Below are positions 21,152 through 33,755 of a stretch of DNA of 64,000 nt, piece by piece. The DNA is taken from NCBI GenBank assembly GCA_905221605.1, contig CAJNDS010000576.1, forward strand, positions 47,185-111,184, given 5' to 3'. This DNA is from Symbiodinium natans. Its lineage: Eukaryota > Sar > Dinophyceae > Suessiales > Symbiodiniaceae. Under the pieces are notes generated by a model. The model saw only the letters and a list, made by a program, of their open reading frames with translations. It did not search any database and was not told the origin of the DNA. Numbering within the stretch: the stretch's first letter is position 1; each line of letters begins with the position of its first letter. A program made the translations under genes and the position numbers.

Positions 21152-24100
21152 TCAGCGCCGACGGCTCAAACACACTGCAACCAGGGTGAGAACGGCTGCA
21201 CGGTCGTGAAAGCCCACGCTGGCCTGGATTTCAGCAACCCCACTCTGCCCACGAGTGCAGGTCAGCATCACACCTTCCTGGCACCACGACACTTCAGCGT
21301 TGAAAAAGCAGCACGTGACAGAACTTCTCTGTTTGAGCAATCATCTGCAATTCTGAGCTGTGTATGCATGGAAAAAACAAGGCAAGTCTAAAGTGAGCAA
21401 CAGATCCGCTGGCACCTCGTTGGCCACTGCTTGCACCTTGGGCTGCCGCTGGACGGCCTCGGCTATTGAAATACCTTGGACCCATTTGGAGAATCGGCCC
21501 CATGCTCCAGCCAGGTTGCCTCGGATAAATAGCTGCGCACCTCCTTCAAGGCACACACACACACAGTTCAGTGTATTTTCAAGCATTTAAAGGGCATTTA
21601 AAGTCTTCCAGGCAACCCTTGGGCCGTTCGTGAAAGGGTTGGCAAAAGCTAGCGGCACCCCGTTCTGCCCCACTGAGTGGGTGGAAAGGGCGCCTGTTAC
21701 CCGTCACACGGTTACCTACCTCCGCGTTGCCCTTCACACATGTCTATGTCGGTCACGGCTGATAACCTGAAGTTCCGCACAAGCAGCCCTTCGGGGACGC
21801 AAGGGCCGGTCACACAAGGCCAAGGCTAACCACAACGGATGCTATGCTGCTGTGCTCACAAGCTGCAGGCAATGTTGCACATGTTCAACGTATTTCAGCC
21901 GTTGGCAGGCAAGTTTCGATTCTGGATTGCGGAAATCATCATTGCACAAGGGCCATGCGAATCTTCTCTGTATTGTTGCACTATCATGAGAGGATTCTCC
22001 CCTCACTTCAAGCTTAAGGTAGAGTTGGCATGTCAAAGTCGCACAACTACATCCCAACAAAATCCACCAACAAGCTTGTGCCAAAAGCACAAAAGCCTGC
22101 CAAAAACCGGGGGGGTCTCCGGGTCTTCGGGTCTCCTTCTCCTCCACGACGTGCTCCGGTGCAACTCCCAAGTCCCGGAGCTGGGAACCGAGTTTTACCT
22201 GGGAGAATTCTCTAAAAAATGCAGGGCTGGGCTGCGCACGGAGCTGACAGTTTTGACAGTTTCACAGTGTTTACACAACTCTGACAGTTTGAGCTAGCTG
22301 AACACTGGGAAACACGCTGTTGTGCATCGTTTTGCAGTACCCTGTGGGCATCCTGCTTTGCATGTCAGAAGTGTCAGAGGGGTCAGGCGTGTCGAAGGCC
22401 TCGTGATGGCCGTTGGCTTTTGGTGGTCACGCTTCGTGGCTCGCTCGTCTCGAGTCTCGGCTCGTGCCTCACCTCGCTTGTGCCTGTCACGTTTCGTGGC
22501 GTAACGTCTTCTCGTCCGTCGCATCGACTGCAAAGCGGCTCGAGCACTCCAGCTTCTATAGGCGTTGCCACTATTGGGAACAAGTAATTGGCCCCTTTCT
22601 ACCTTGTGGCAAGCTCAAGCCCAGTGGCTGCTGCCGCTTTCGGAGGAGCCATGGGGCGCCCTGGCAACTCCGAGAATGTACATTTGCCAACCCAGGAGAG
22701 ATGTTTAGGGCTTGGGGGAACGAACCGAAGGCCGGTTTGGATTCCTCCAAACAGAACAAGGAAAAATTGGGAGTGCCCTAACATTTCATCCCAGGGCCTG
22801 CGGCTAAACTGTTCATGAATCCTGCCATCAGACCTCACCTCAGGTCACCCCACTTTTAAAGTCTTTCCAGCCGGTAGTCACCGCACCTCCATTCTTCTGC
22901 CAAGCACATACTTGTCGTTCGGCTTCGTCGAGAAGAGCCCGCAGCCTTGCCAACATGGTTCCAGGCGGAAGCTCCAGCTGTGACACAGAATGTGGGATAC
23001 TGTGAGACGAGTGAAACGAGAGTTGAATCAATGTTCTGAATCCTGGAGAGTGCTTCGACAACTTTATCTCAGAATTTCAGACCAAGCCACTCGCTCTTTT
23101 CCATGATGCTACCCGGCACCTTGAAACCAAGCCTCAGCTGTACCATAGCTTGGCTCTGTTTTTGTTATAAGACTACGCCTGTGCAGCTTATCCTGTTAAA
23201 CATCGAAATCTGCACCCGCTGCCAAGATTTGCCCTTGCTGGCTCTGTTTACTCTGCCAGGTATGTGCAAGAGAAATGCAATAAAAAATCATGGCCACTTC
23301 TGAAGGGCCAAACCGTTTTCAGTGCATAATGCAACCGTGCAACCTATGCCCTAAACTGAGGGTCCGGCTCTTTGAGGCGACGTTTCATTTCGCCCACAGA
23401 CCGGCTTGGTGTTGCCCTTCCTACACACACACAACACAACATGCAGGCACTACAATGGTATGTCACAATCAGGACCTTTAAACTTCAACGCTTTGTGAGC
23501 GACCTGTCCCGAAAATTGGAACCCTGAAGCACACATCAGCAAGCATGGCTTGGAAGGGGCAGACTTCGAGCCTTTTGAAGCCTCGCGTGCAGCATCTTTG
23601 GCTGCCTCCCACAGGGCGTGGGCGCAGAACTCGAACTGCGAGAACGGAACCGACTTGAACCGAGCCGCCACCAAAAGGGAATCCCCAGTAGCTACCAAAA
23701 AGTCAATGCATGTCGCAAGCTTTACGGCCGCTGTGGGTTTGCTAGGTGGAAAGCATGGAAGCAACATACTCTCAAATCCCAATGCTTAGAAAGTAGCCAT
23801 CCAGGACATCGTGGGCACAAGTGTATTGCTGTGAAACGCAACACAATTCCGAATCCGGGGGCATCTCCGGACCTTCTGCTTTTCGGCTTCTTCGACTAGG
23901 GCCAGGAGCTCACTCTTCCTCTGCGAGGATCAGTGGCACTCAGTAACTCCTGGTAATCCCCGATCGGGGTGTAAGATTTTGCAGTGGCAAGGTCAAGGCA
24001 GGTCAGCACAACATCCCAGCAACAAACAAAGTTAATATCAAAAGGAGCGAAGGAATCCTTAGGCACGTTGGCCTCCCGACCCTGACCTACCCTCACCCAG

Positions 24101-24160
24101 GTTGGTAAAGTTCCGGCCAAGACGCTCCACGACATTGGCCGGAAGCTTCCAGCCCATGTC
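21152..24160 (-). CDS. multi-exon gene, family not recognised
   Basis: Exons: 24160-24097 (DMGWKLPANVVERLGRNFTN, donor G|GTGAGG), 23920-23873 (RKSELLALVEEAEKQK), about 23735-23450 (FKSVPFSQFEFCAHALWEAA), 22977-22887 (LELPPGTMLARLRALLDEAE), 21540-21416 (LFIRGNLAGAWGRFSKWVQG) and terminal 21277-21152 (EGVMLTCTRGQSGVAEIQAS, ending CLSRRR). The last three join in phase. GGAGGTGCG is present at both ends of intron 22886-21541. Whether the first three exons belong to the same gene is inferred; the 23.45-kb block has its own stop, so two genes are possible. Predicted mostly alpha-helical and soluble. Confidence 0.55.
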
Positions 24161-24653
24161 CTTCAACGTTGCCTCGAGGTTCCGGGAGGTTCGGGAGGTT
24201 CTGGAGGAGAAGGGGTAAGACGGTAAGACCACGGTCAGAAATACAGAGGAGGCATCGGAGGGGCGTTGAAGAAGCGCTGAAGCTTGCTCGGGGCTGCTCA
24301 GATGTCTCGGGTGCTTTTCAATGGAGGGCCCCTAGAACCGCCCGGGCATCCTGGAAAAGCTTGGGAAAAGCTTTGGGGGTTTCAGGAGCTTCGATTTGTT
24401 GGGGATGCCCCGGCAAAAAGAGAAGTTTCTGGCAAGGACAGTACGACAGTTGCCACGTCACCTTGAAAGGGCTGCGAATGGCCAAAAGGCCAGCCACTCA
24501 CGCTGCATCGTGCCAGGCTTTTCAAAGGCACAAGCTGGAACTGTCACGATCTTAAACGAGTGGCATGAAGTACCCAACGGCCACAAGCTCGAGAAGCACC
24601 TACATATACGTACTGAGACTGGATGGCCGTGAACGTCGCGCACTAAGCTTCGC

Positions 24654-24871
24654 AAACGCAAACACANNNNNNNNNNNNNNNNNNNNNNNNNNNNNNNNNN
24701 NNNNNNNNNNNNNNNNNNNNNNNNNNNNNNNNNNNNNNNNNNNNNNNNNNNNNNNNNNNNNNNNNNACACACAAACACACAAACACAAACACACACAAAC
24801 ACACAACACACACAAACACACAACACACACAAACACACAACACACACAAACACACAAACACACACACACAC

Positions 24872-24964
<93 letters not shown>
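24654..24964. repeat. CA microsatellite with 100-base assembly gap
   Basis: CACAAACA units and (CA)n run from 24767 to 24964. The N run is 24667-24766 and (CA) sequence also precedes it. The gap size is a placeholder, so the true repeat length is unknown. Confidence 0.98.
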
Positions 24965-24967
<3 letters not shown>

Positions 24968-25315
24968 AACTTGAAAGCCCAAACTCTCGCCTTAATTACC
25001 AGCAGCTAAACACGCCTGCAAACATTAGACTTGCATGTAAGGTTAAAGCACCCTACAATCGGGGCCCTGCAGTGGTTTGACTTCAGGTGCCCGGCACACC
25101 TTTTTGACAACCCCACTCTTAGCACTTCTTTCACCAAAAACCAAATGACCAGCTCTTGCCTGCAAAAAATGGCAAAGAATGCCATCATCCCGACCCATCT
25201 GCCTTGAGCTCTCCCACAGAGCGGCTGCCGCATGGAGAGGTGGGCGGTGTGACTTGTGTTGATGGCCTCGTGTAGCAAAGCATGCATATGATATGTCATG
25301 ATATGTCAAAAACTC

Positions 25316-25850
25316 TCAAGGTCGCAAAGCGAGGAATCTGTTTGAACGAGCTGACTCAAATGGCATAAGCTTGAGCCCCTCTGAAGACGTTTGAGTATCG
25401 GGCTCAGCACTGGGTGTAGCAGGCGTGGCGGTCGTGGCAGGGGCGCAGTCCGTGGGCGGCTCGATCGTGAGCTTGTACCGATCCCTGGGGGCAGCAAGCA
25501 AACAAGATGTCTCAATGTTGAAGCGGCTTTCCCACATTGAAGCTGCAGGTGGTGCTCTCAGTCAACTCCTTCGATCAACCCATTGGTGCGGACTAGCGGC
25601 GACACGGCAGCTGTAGCGCGGATACATCCGGCGCCCATTGTGGGCAGGACATTGGCGTCTGCCAAGAAAAACTACGCTGCAAGGGAAGCAAAACGCAAGA
25701 GCATCAGCAATCTTGTGAGTGATGGCTCAGTCTAGAAGGCTGCAGGGAAGTTCCATGTAGAAGGCGCCAAGTCCAGGGTTGATAGCGGGGCTACCAAACC
25801 AACGCTTTCCGGACTGCGTCGAAACCAATTCTTCAGGCTTCAGGTGCCAC
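25316..25850 (-). CDS. three-exon chain, family not recognised
   Basis: Exon 25850-25729 (WHLKPEELVSTQSGKRWFGS, later PGLGAFYMELPC) ends one base into a codon at a GA donor. It meets exon 25658-25580 (ANVLPTMGAGCIRATAAVSP), whose donor is GG|GTTGAT. This meets exon 25484-25316 (DRYKLTIEPPTDCAPATT, then a Thr/Pro/Ala-rich linker and a basic end FLALRP with TGA). Phases agree at both junctions and acceptors are AG|G, AG|AC and AG|G. The C-terminal linker suggests a flexible tail. Upstream exons were not identified. Confidence 0.55.
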
Positions 25851-26131
25851 CTGAACCATCCTAAATTTTTAATGCCAACCGAGATGTTCAGTGGCGCTGA
25901 AATCAGGCTCTGCAAGTCAGCTAGGCAAGATGGAAACGATTGCTCACCACATGCCATTGACCTGTTGGACTTGAGCCAGCACGCGAGCCTGGAAATTGCC
26001 AGGTCCTACACCTCACACTTGATTTCAACACTGTCAACACTTCAGCCCGAACCCTAAACCATGGACGAGCTTCTCATGTGTAGCATCTGGAACGTCTCAA
26101 CGCACATCGACTTGTCGCTTTGGATGTCCGG

Positions 26132-26148
26132 GGGGGGGGAGGGGGGAG
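26132..26148. repeat. G run
   Basis: Near-homopolymer G tract (GGGGGGGGGAGGGGGGAG), common in this genome. Confidence 0.9.
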
Positions 26149-26290
26149 CTACTTGCAGACTTGCAGTATCCGAGCGTCACAAGGCCCCAGCCTTTTTGCA
26201 TCCGGAACTCCTTTCGAGTTGACCCCTCCTCCAAAAGCAACAACTCCAAGGGCGATATGCGACCGTCAAAGCCATCAAGACCTCCCAGCC

Positions 26291-26339
26291 AAAGTAGCCA
26301 AAGTAGCCAAAGTAGCCAAAGTAGCCAAAGTAGCCAAAG
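26291..26339. repeat. AAAGTAGCC minisatellite, five copies
   Basis: Five perfect copies of a 9-bp unit plus a partial sixth. The unit length is a multiple of three, so all frames stay open (LW-rich and KVA-rich readings). Confidence 0.97.
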
Positions 26340-26795
26340 CTTCGCAGAGGTGCCGGCCTCGCTGGTTCGGCTCTTGAGTCCTCGCCCAGGGAGGCTTCTG
26401 ACATGCTCCGGCTTGCGTTCCATGAGGCCTAACAAAATGTCATGAGCACCCAGCCCAGGGGCCCATGAAACCAGCGGCGCCGGAAGTGAAAAGCAGAGCT
26501 CTCCCCAGGTTGGCCGGCCGTTTCAACAGTGCTTCAAGGCACAAGAAAAACAAAGGTTGGCAGGCCCAAGCTTCTTGGACCTGAAGTAGAACAGAGATTC
26601 GTGCTTTCATTTGCATCTAGGCCCACAGTTATGGGGCAGTGCAAGGGCTTACGCTCCCACTAGACCCAGCATCTCGTGTTCTTTCCTTGGGCGCGGCGCG
26701 GCGCGAGGTCGGTCAGGGGGCTTGGTTCCACCAATGGGACTCAGCTGCTCTGGGAATCTTGAAGGGGGCAGTTGGGACTGCTAGGGTTCAAGGGT

Positions 26796-27542
26796 TCAGG
26801 GCTTGAAGCCCAAAAGTCTTGTGTCCAAGCCATTCACAGCACGCGTGCTGATGAAAGCCATGGGTAGCCATGGGTCCGGAGAGTAAGGACACCCGCAGAT
26901 CTCTGTTTCCGAATGAGCAACGCAAAATCCAAATTCAACCCGCTTGCGAACCAGCCTTCGAATGTCCTCACAAGGGTCGGGTGCCCTCTGATCGAAGTGA
27001 AACGGCCGCAGGTCTCTGGCCCGAAGGTTGATATGATTGATAGGGCACGGGAGTGGACAAAGCGGATGCCCTGAGTCGTTGCCACCATACAAACCTCTAG
27101 CACAGACAAAAGGCTTTGTGCAAAAATGCTCCAGGCTCTTCCATTTGGAGCGCTGCTTGACTGCCAAACTCACCAGAGTGTTGCGGACAGAAAACGGCGC
27201 TTCCAAGAGGTTCTGTGCCAGCGCCAGCCATGACATCGAAGAGACATTCAGATACCAGGGGACTTTTGGATGAAGATCTGCGGGATTTTCATGGCTGGCA
27301 TGCAACACTATCGGAAACGCAATACTGCAGGGCGGGATGACATGTCAATTGAGGCAGAGGACTCATATGGAAAAGGCCCGGAAGAATGAGGCTGCCATTT
27401 GAGGACATGTGCCAGTACCCTGCAATCTAAATAACAGAATCATACTTCCGCCCTACGTCTACTGGGATGCATTCAGGCACACGGGGCTTCTGCCCCAATT
27501 CCACCTCAGAAGCGCATTGAGCAAAAGCATCTGGGAAGCACT
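26796..27542 (-). CDS. gene with 170-codon terminal block, unrecognised
   Basis: The minus strand is open from 27308 to a TGA at 26796. It contains MSWLALAQNLLEAPFSVRNT, RPFHFDQRAPDPCEDIRRLV and SPDPWLPMAFISTRAVNGLD, with GC-ending codons throughout. A GTGAGT inside it could be a used donor, but the frame continues without one. A probable upstream exon starts at 27542 after CATAGCAG (CFPDAFAQCASE, then GT). The gene begins downstream of the phosphotransferase gene that ends at 28002 and has the same orientation. No domain is recognised. Confidence 0.5.
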
Positions 27543-28001
27543 CTGCTATGAATATTGACTCGCGACTAGCTGTGAGGCACGCAAAGATACGTGCAACCTA
27601 AGCCTGGCCTGGAGAAGAACCCAGAGAACTGCAAGTATAGGATAGGTATCCACGGTTGGATCTTCAGATACCCTCTCAAGCAGCCCCTGCCTGGAATGTA
27701 GTTTGGGCATAGGTTGAATATTCGGCAGGCTTTGCTGGACCCATGTGGTTCAGCCTCACGAAGCTGACAAGATCACGCTACTACGAGTTTTCCGAAATAC
27801 TGCTGGACCACAGGCCCCCCCACCCCCCGCCCCCAGTAGATGACGCCTTTCTCCTAGCGATTGTGAGACTGGAAATGTCATGATGCTCTACCTGTAATTT
27901 TCCTGCCTGGAAGCAGCTTGAGGACACGCGTTGTGCACAACTTGCACCAAAGAAGCCCTGTATCCTGCATGCAGGTCCAGGTCACGCCAGATACGTCAGC
28001 A

Positions 28002-30448
28002 TCAGGCAGGCCCATAGCCTCTTTCAAAGGCTTCGGCAAGCTCTTCGTGCCTCAAACCACTGAACTCACGGCTTGCCCGTGTGGTTCTGCGGCTCTGCGT
28101 TCGTGCACTGGGAAACCTGCAGAAACAAAACCTGTGCTTAAGAGCTCAAGCCCCCCGCAATGTCGGGCTGTAGGCACCCGCCAGCAGCATCATCGCTCCT
28201 CGAAAGTGCTCCTTGGTGAGACAAAGCGGTGGTGCGGCACTAGATTTCCACCAGGACGGGACATTCGAAGGCCCTGCGGGGTCGCTTGAAAGAAGGGAAT
28301 GAAAGGGGGGGAGGCGGGGCTTCGGAAAGGCGTGGGGTCACACAAACCTCTGCGAATGTCAAGCTGATCCGGCAATTTGCTGAAACCTCCTGGGACTCCT
28401 GTCTTCGTTCATCCCAAGGGTCCACGTCTGTGTCAGAGGTGGGTTGGCCCATTCCGCCAACGTCCTTTTGACAAACGTGTTACATACTGTTACAGGCTGA
28501 GGGTGGGCACCTTTCAAAGCAGCTTAAGTCTGAAGTCTCTGAAGTGCTGACTTGAAACTTAGGCTGCAGGCCGGTCAGCCGTGTCCTAGTACTTAGCATC
28601 GCCCTACTCAACATGTTGCTCAGTGCTCAGGCCAGCTCTCAGGCCAGTTGGTGGCGAAAGCTTCAACCCTTCGTCTCTGCATCCAAATGACGATGAAGTA
28701 GACCATGTCCGAATCATCATCGTAGAAGATGTTCGATGGCTGGAAGTCCTTTCAGGAGGCGCCAAAAAACTGCGGCAAAACATACCACCGATTGGCTGGA
28801 CCACGTGCAACGGAAGAGAAATCTCCGACCTGTTTTCTCGCTCCTCCCTCTCACACAGACTCACACGTTGCAGGGACTGAGCGGTCCCCATGCTGCTTGC
28901 CGTAGCGCTCATGGAACACAGCCAAAGCTGCGCCCAGCTTCTCGACGATGACGTACAGCAATGACAACTGCACATGTATCAACGCCGCACAGATGTAGAA
29001 GCAATTTGTGAGACAGCAACACCACAAGGAAGGCCAAATATGTTCCCGTGCAAGACACTCGCTGTAATAAACCATCGAAACTACGTGAGAGAGAAAGCTG
29101 TGCAAGTGTTCATGCCGCCGGAAAGCGAACATCTTGAAATTTCATGAAAAGATGAATTCTATGGGAACGGCGGCAGGGATCGTGCTTAAGGCCTTGGGAG
29201 GTCTGCAATGAGGGAGCAGCGGACATGGGTAGCTGCAGGTCGGATTTGATCATCATGATTATCAGAGGGCAAATTTAAATAGACTTTGCCATGCACCCAT
29301 GCCCGATGAAGGGAGGTTGCCACCCGTCGTTTATAACTCTAACAAAATTTCAGGTGCACAACAAAAACACCTTCCATCTCCAGGCATGGCATACTCCGCA
29401 CGCCCTGCCATGAGAAGTGTTTGGTCCAACATCGGTCGTCTCAACCGGACTCGATTGCATTTGGATCAGAGGCCTGGTGGTTGTAGAACTTCCGGCAGAT
29501 CACTTCGGCGAGACGCTCCCCTGGGATCTTCCGCATCACCTGGGTCGATTGAACGGAGCTGGCGTACTCGCCGCTAATTCGCCACGGGTAGGGTTTCATG
29601 TTCAGTTTTGTCTTCTTGACGCACTGAAAGGGCCTAAGTGTCTTGAGACCTCATCAACGGCATTTTGCTTCGCTGCTTTTAAAAAAGCAGGAACTGGTCC
29701 AGGTACTGGCAACATGTTCGCTGCTGTGGCTTTTCGATGAATTATCTATGCATATGTCTACAATTGGGTTTGCTGCCATCACGACAACCAAGTGCCCCGC
29801 GATGAGGTCATGCTTCTTCACGCCCTCATCCAAGCAGCCTCGAGGGCAAAGTCTTAAGCCGGATGCTTAAATAAGCAATAGGCACCCTCACTCGGAGCAG
29901 CAGAAGCACAGCCATGAGTACGTTGGCTTCCAAACTCTGACGTATCATGATATGTCAGTGACGCAGCAGCAGACTACCCGTGACTTGACTGCCATGAACC
30001 TGACTACAGCCTTGGCCTGATGAAGAACTACTTCGCTACCAACTCTGAGCGCTAGCCCGTCTTGGTCGCCGGATGCCGAATCCCTTGATCCGACAACCCA
30101 ACCCCGAAAGAAAAAAGGTGGGTCTTCTCAATCAAAAGCAGAAGCCAACCAGGGCGTGCTGGGGTGAATGATTTCATGGCATCTTCAACTTTAAGCCAGC
30201 TGCTGAAGATTTTGATGGGAAAGGCAAGGCTTTCATCTTTACCTGGGCATGGCTTGGCTGGAGGCCTCTGACAACACGTTGCAAAACTGATACGGCAGCA
30301 AGCGTCAATGTTTGCCAGTTACACTCGCACAGCACTTGAACCAAAGAAATCCTTCCGCAGCCTGGTGTCCCAAGCGCCCTTCTGCCAAATTGCCGATGTC
30401 TGGATGTTCACGCTGAACCTTCATCACGTTCTCTGCTTCAGTGGGGAC
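28002..30448 (-). CDS. aminoglycoside/choline-kinase-like phosphotransferase
   Basis: Exons: 30448-30362 (VPTEAENVMKVQREHPDIGN), 29838-29789 (CLDEGVKKHDLIAGHL), 29539-29474 (VMRKIPGERLAEVICRKFYN), 28967-28887 (LLYVIVEKLGAALAVFHERY, ending GKQHG), 28748-28692 (DFQPSNIFYDDDSDMVYFI), 28464-28423 (DVGGMGQPTSDTDV), 28211-28178 (EHFRGAMMLLA) and a terminal exon to TGA at 28002 (ELAEAFERGYGPA). Joining gives HGDFQPSN, the Brenner motif HxDxxxxN of the APH superfamily, followed by YFIDVGG with the second metal-binding aspartate and a late FxxGY. The substrate cannot be told. Junctions from 29539 to 28178 are in phase; the last junction and the first two exons are less certain. Confidence 0.78.
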
Positions 30449-31196
30449 CTGAGAAAGAGTGCAGTGCAGTTCGCACAAGGTAAGTTGCTAGAGTTCATTC
30501 TGCCTGACAATGGCTCGATTCATCCAAGCCCTGCCACAAGAAGAAATCCGAACAACAAAGCATCTACATCTTGAACAAACATCCTAAACAGCTCGAACGC
30601 CCAGGCCCAGGCATTCTCAGCAATACGATAGCAGCGAACCAACTTCAGAACTAGCTCCTGCAATAGGGCTGGGTTGTCTGGAGAAGCTTGCGCTGTCAGT
30701 GGTTTGGCCTTTCGAGCATGCTTAAGGGTCTGGGGTGTGCGAGAAGGTTAGGTTGTAACGGCTTGACCATGCGAGGTATGTCGCAGCACACGTTTACGGA
30801 GCTAGCAACCCATAGACGTTGAAAACACTTTGGATAGGTGTGTGGAGAATTAGCTTGCTTAGGGGATGCACAACGAGACTTTCAAGCTGACAATGTGGAG
30901 AAGATCGAGCCGTGGCCCAGAAGACTGCATTAAAGTTGCGACCCAATGACTTGGCATTGTTGGCAGCATTGCGTTGCGCGTGAGTGTGGTATCGATCCTA
31001 ACAGTGGTTTGCTTCATCTCACGCTGCTTAATGGTCGGGTTTGAGGTGTCTAAGCCGCGAAGGTTTCACCCGCCAATGCAAGGCTCGACCTGAGCCATCA
31101 TGTTCTTTTCTGTGTTGTGAACCCAGATTGGTGTGGGAACGCAGCATGCTTCTTGCTGCAAGCTGCGCCATGGCAGCAAGGATTGACGAACAAGCG

Positions 31197-31248
31197 AGAG
31201 GAGGGGGAGAGGGGGGGAGGGAGGGAGCGGGAGGGGGAGGGAGGGATG
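31197..31248. repeat. GGGA-rich purine tract
   Basis: G-rich (GGGA)n/(GGGGGA)n; G-quadruplex-capable runs of four or more G. Confidence 0.9.
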
Positions 31249-31590
31249 CAGTGCTAAATAAATTGGTCTCTCGCCCGACCTCGTATTGATTCCCATTCTC
31301 CCCACAGCTGCCAGAAAGGAACCAAATTCCATGGTTCAGACCTGGCGCGATGCTTCAGGGCCGGAAGCTAAACTGACTGTACCACAGAGTTTGCCGCCCA
31401 AGCCCCGTGAACAACTTCACCCAGCACTTCGGCACTTAGCCTTTCAAAGTCTGGGCAAACCCCAGAAACCAAAACTCACCAATCGCAAACATCGCACAAA
31501 CTTCAAAAGCAGAACCCAAAACTGGACCTCCAGCCACCCGCCCTTAGGAAGATTAGACTGATAAGACTCCCGACTCCTCTGGCTCTGCGT

Positions 31591-31670
31591 CTCCGCTTCT
31601 CTCCGCTTCTCTCCGCTTCTCTCCGCTTCTCTCCGCTTCTCTCCGCTTCTCTCCGCTTCTCTCCGCTTCT
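31591..31670. repeat. CTCCGCTTCT minisatellite, eight copies
   Basis: Eight perfect tandem copies of a 10-bp unit. Translated on the minus strand it gives a ten-residue repeat RREAERSGEK, because three units make ten codons. Confidence 0.98.
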
Positions 31671-33755
31671 CGCCGCCGCACCCTTCCCATCGAGCAGAGA
31701 TTTGCCGGGAGCACATGTACGGTTCCTCTTAACTTATGCAAGCCGAAGACACGCTCGTGCTCAATGCTATATACATGGAAAATTCCAACTTCCAAATCCC
31801 CACACGCTGGCACCAGCCTCCGCTGAAGCCCTGCATCTTCTCCACCTTCGATCTGGCACCTCGGACTGTGCAATGGCCGCAAAGTCGTTTGCATACGATC
31901 TGCAGGGTGTAGGATGGTGCAGGGAAGAGACACCTGAAAAGTAGTGATCTCTGGACCAGAAGTTAACCCGAACTGCCATCTCCATCGCCATTATGATATG
32001 TCAAGCCTGCAGGGTTTATGATGGAATTGTTCATGCCGTCGCTCTTTGACATGTGTGCCTCTTGCCCGTCAGCCTCCATCTTTTGTTAACGAACGAATGG
32101 TCTGGGACCCCTATACTGGCCACACGATGCCGGAGCAATTTTGCGACTCTGACCTGCCATCGGACCATTAATGCTTTCTCGCAACCCTCCCTCAAAAGAG
32201 TCTGCCAAGGTACTGAATCCGAGGAGGGCAAGCAGCTGCAGCCGAACCCTTGGTGGACAAGCAAAATTATGGTTTGGGGAGTCTTCTCTGCATCGGGGCA
32301 TTGGTATGCGTCGGTGTGCACCGGTACATTTTGGGCCTGGTGCTTGAGCAGCTTGCTTGATGTGGCTTCCGTGCTGACATGCCTGTGTGATTTCTCGCTA
32401 GGCCGGTGCCGCACGCAGATGATCGTGCACTTGGATGTTCACACTTGTACTCTGGACGGGCAAATTGTCCAAATTCTCTGTTGACGCATGCTGAACCTCT
32501 CGCCAGAAGCCAATGTCATGTCACTCAAAGGCAAGCAGCTCTTCACCTGCGGCATCGAAGTCGCCAGTATACTTGATCACTCCACCTGGCATTGTGAAGG
32601 CCTTTGTACTTTGTACCAGCATCTCTCAATTGAACCCTCTTTCCCCTCCTGACAGCGGGCCGGAGATGACGCTGTCGGAGCCTCCGGGACCAAGAGTGGC
32701 TGGTCTAAAGCTAACCGAACTTTAACCGACCTACAGTAGCCGGCACACTCGCCATCAGCTGAACAGGCAGCACAGCTTGTACAGCTTGTTTGAACCAGCG
32801 GGGGCCTCGCTTGGGCTTTTTGCGCGTGACATTCTCCAGGCCAGTACCCAGAAAGAGCTTCTCAGCTGGAAGGAGCCTGAGGTCAAGCTGTGATCACGGA
32901 ATGGCACGTCTTGCCCTTGAACAGCTTTCATGACAGACACTTGTTACAACAGCCCCCGCCACATCCCAACACAGGCCTATACAATGTACTCGTGCTGCTG
33001 GCCACACTGCTTCCAGCGACTGGTGACCTTCGAAATCTGACGAAGGTTCACAAGCACGTGAGATATCATTCGCCATGCCGGGAACCGATTGTAATTAGCA
33101 CATGAGGCAGATCATGAACTCGTTTACCGATCATGTGAGCTAGATGTAGCTCGACAGAATCCTTGACAGCAAAGTTGCATGAAAAAGTTAAGTGTAACAC
33201 AAGGGTTCTCCTTCTTCTGAGATCCCCACGCATCTGGAGAAACGTTTGTCACTGGCGTCATCTGGGCAACAGGTATGTGCGAGGCACCAACCAGATGAAA
33301 GGACTTCTGGGTGCAGCCTTTCAGCTAAGATCCCAGAATAAAAATTAGTGCTGATAGAATCAATCCAGAGGCCTTCTTGTACCTCATGCCAAGAAGGGTC
33401 TACTGTGCGGTAGGTACAGACAACGACCCGAGTTGCCAAGAGGTTTCCCAGTAACTGGTGCTGTTGGTGGCACATGCATACACCGTGATGGGCGAGAGGG
33501 ACACCAAAACACAAGCCCGCACCTCAATGGTTGTCAAATCCCACCCTCAACGCCCTCATTGCACGGCAAAGGTCAGAAGCCGACGGCCCTCGCGAGCCAG
33601 CGCTGACAGATGCTCCTGTAGCAAAGCAACATAACCGTCAGTCGCATGAGAATCAGAGGGCGCACGTCTCGTTCTGGGCTCATACCGCACTCTCGCCTAG
33701 CGCTTTCTACGCGCTAAGCCCCAACCCACTTCGTGGTTCAAACTGCGCTCCGCAG

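Larger units (their letters stand above)
31000..33755. other. no gene resolved
   Basis: Coding-like readings occur on both strands (for example minus 31990-31767, YANDFAAIAQSEVPDRRWRR) but none with a recognisable domain or paired splice signals. Purine and decamer repeats occupy 31.2-31.7 kb. Confidence 0.4.

Noticed and set aside
30550-30660. RIAENA on the minus strand, resembling PIF/Harbinger transposase
   Set aside because: The surrounding residues do not follow the AFGxLxxRF continuation and no other transposase motif was found.
32262-32330. KIMVWGVFSASG, resembling the MVWGCFS motif of Tc1/mariner transposases
   Set aside because: No upstream or downstream catalytic DDE segments in any frame; a single short match is not enough.
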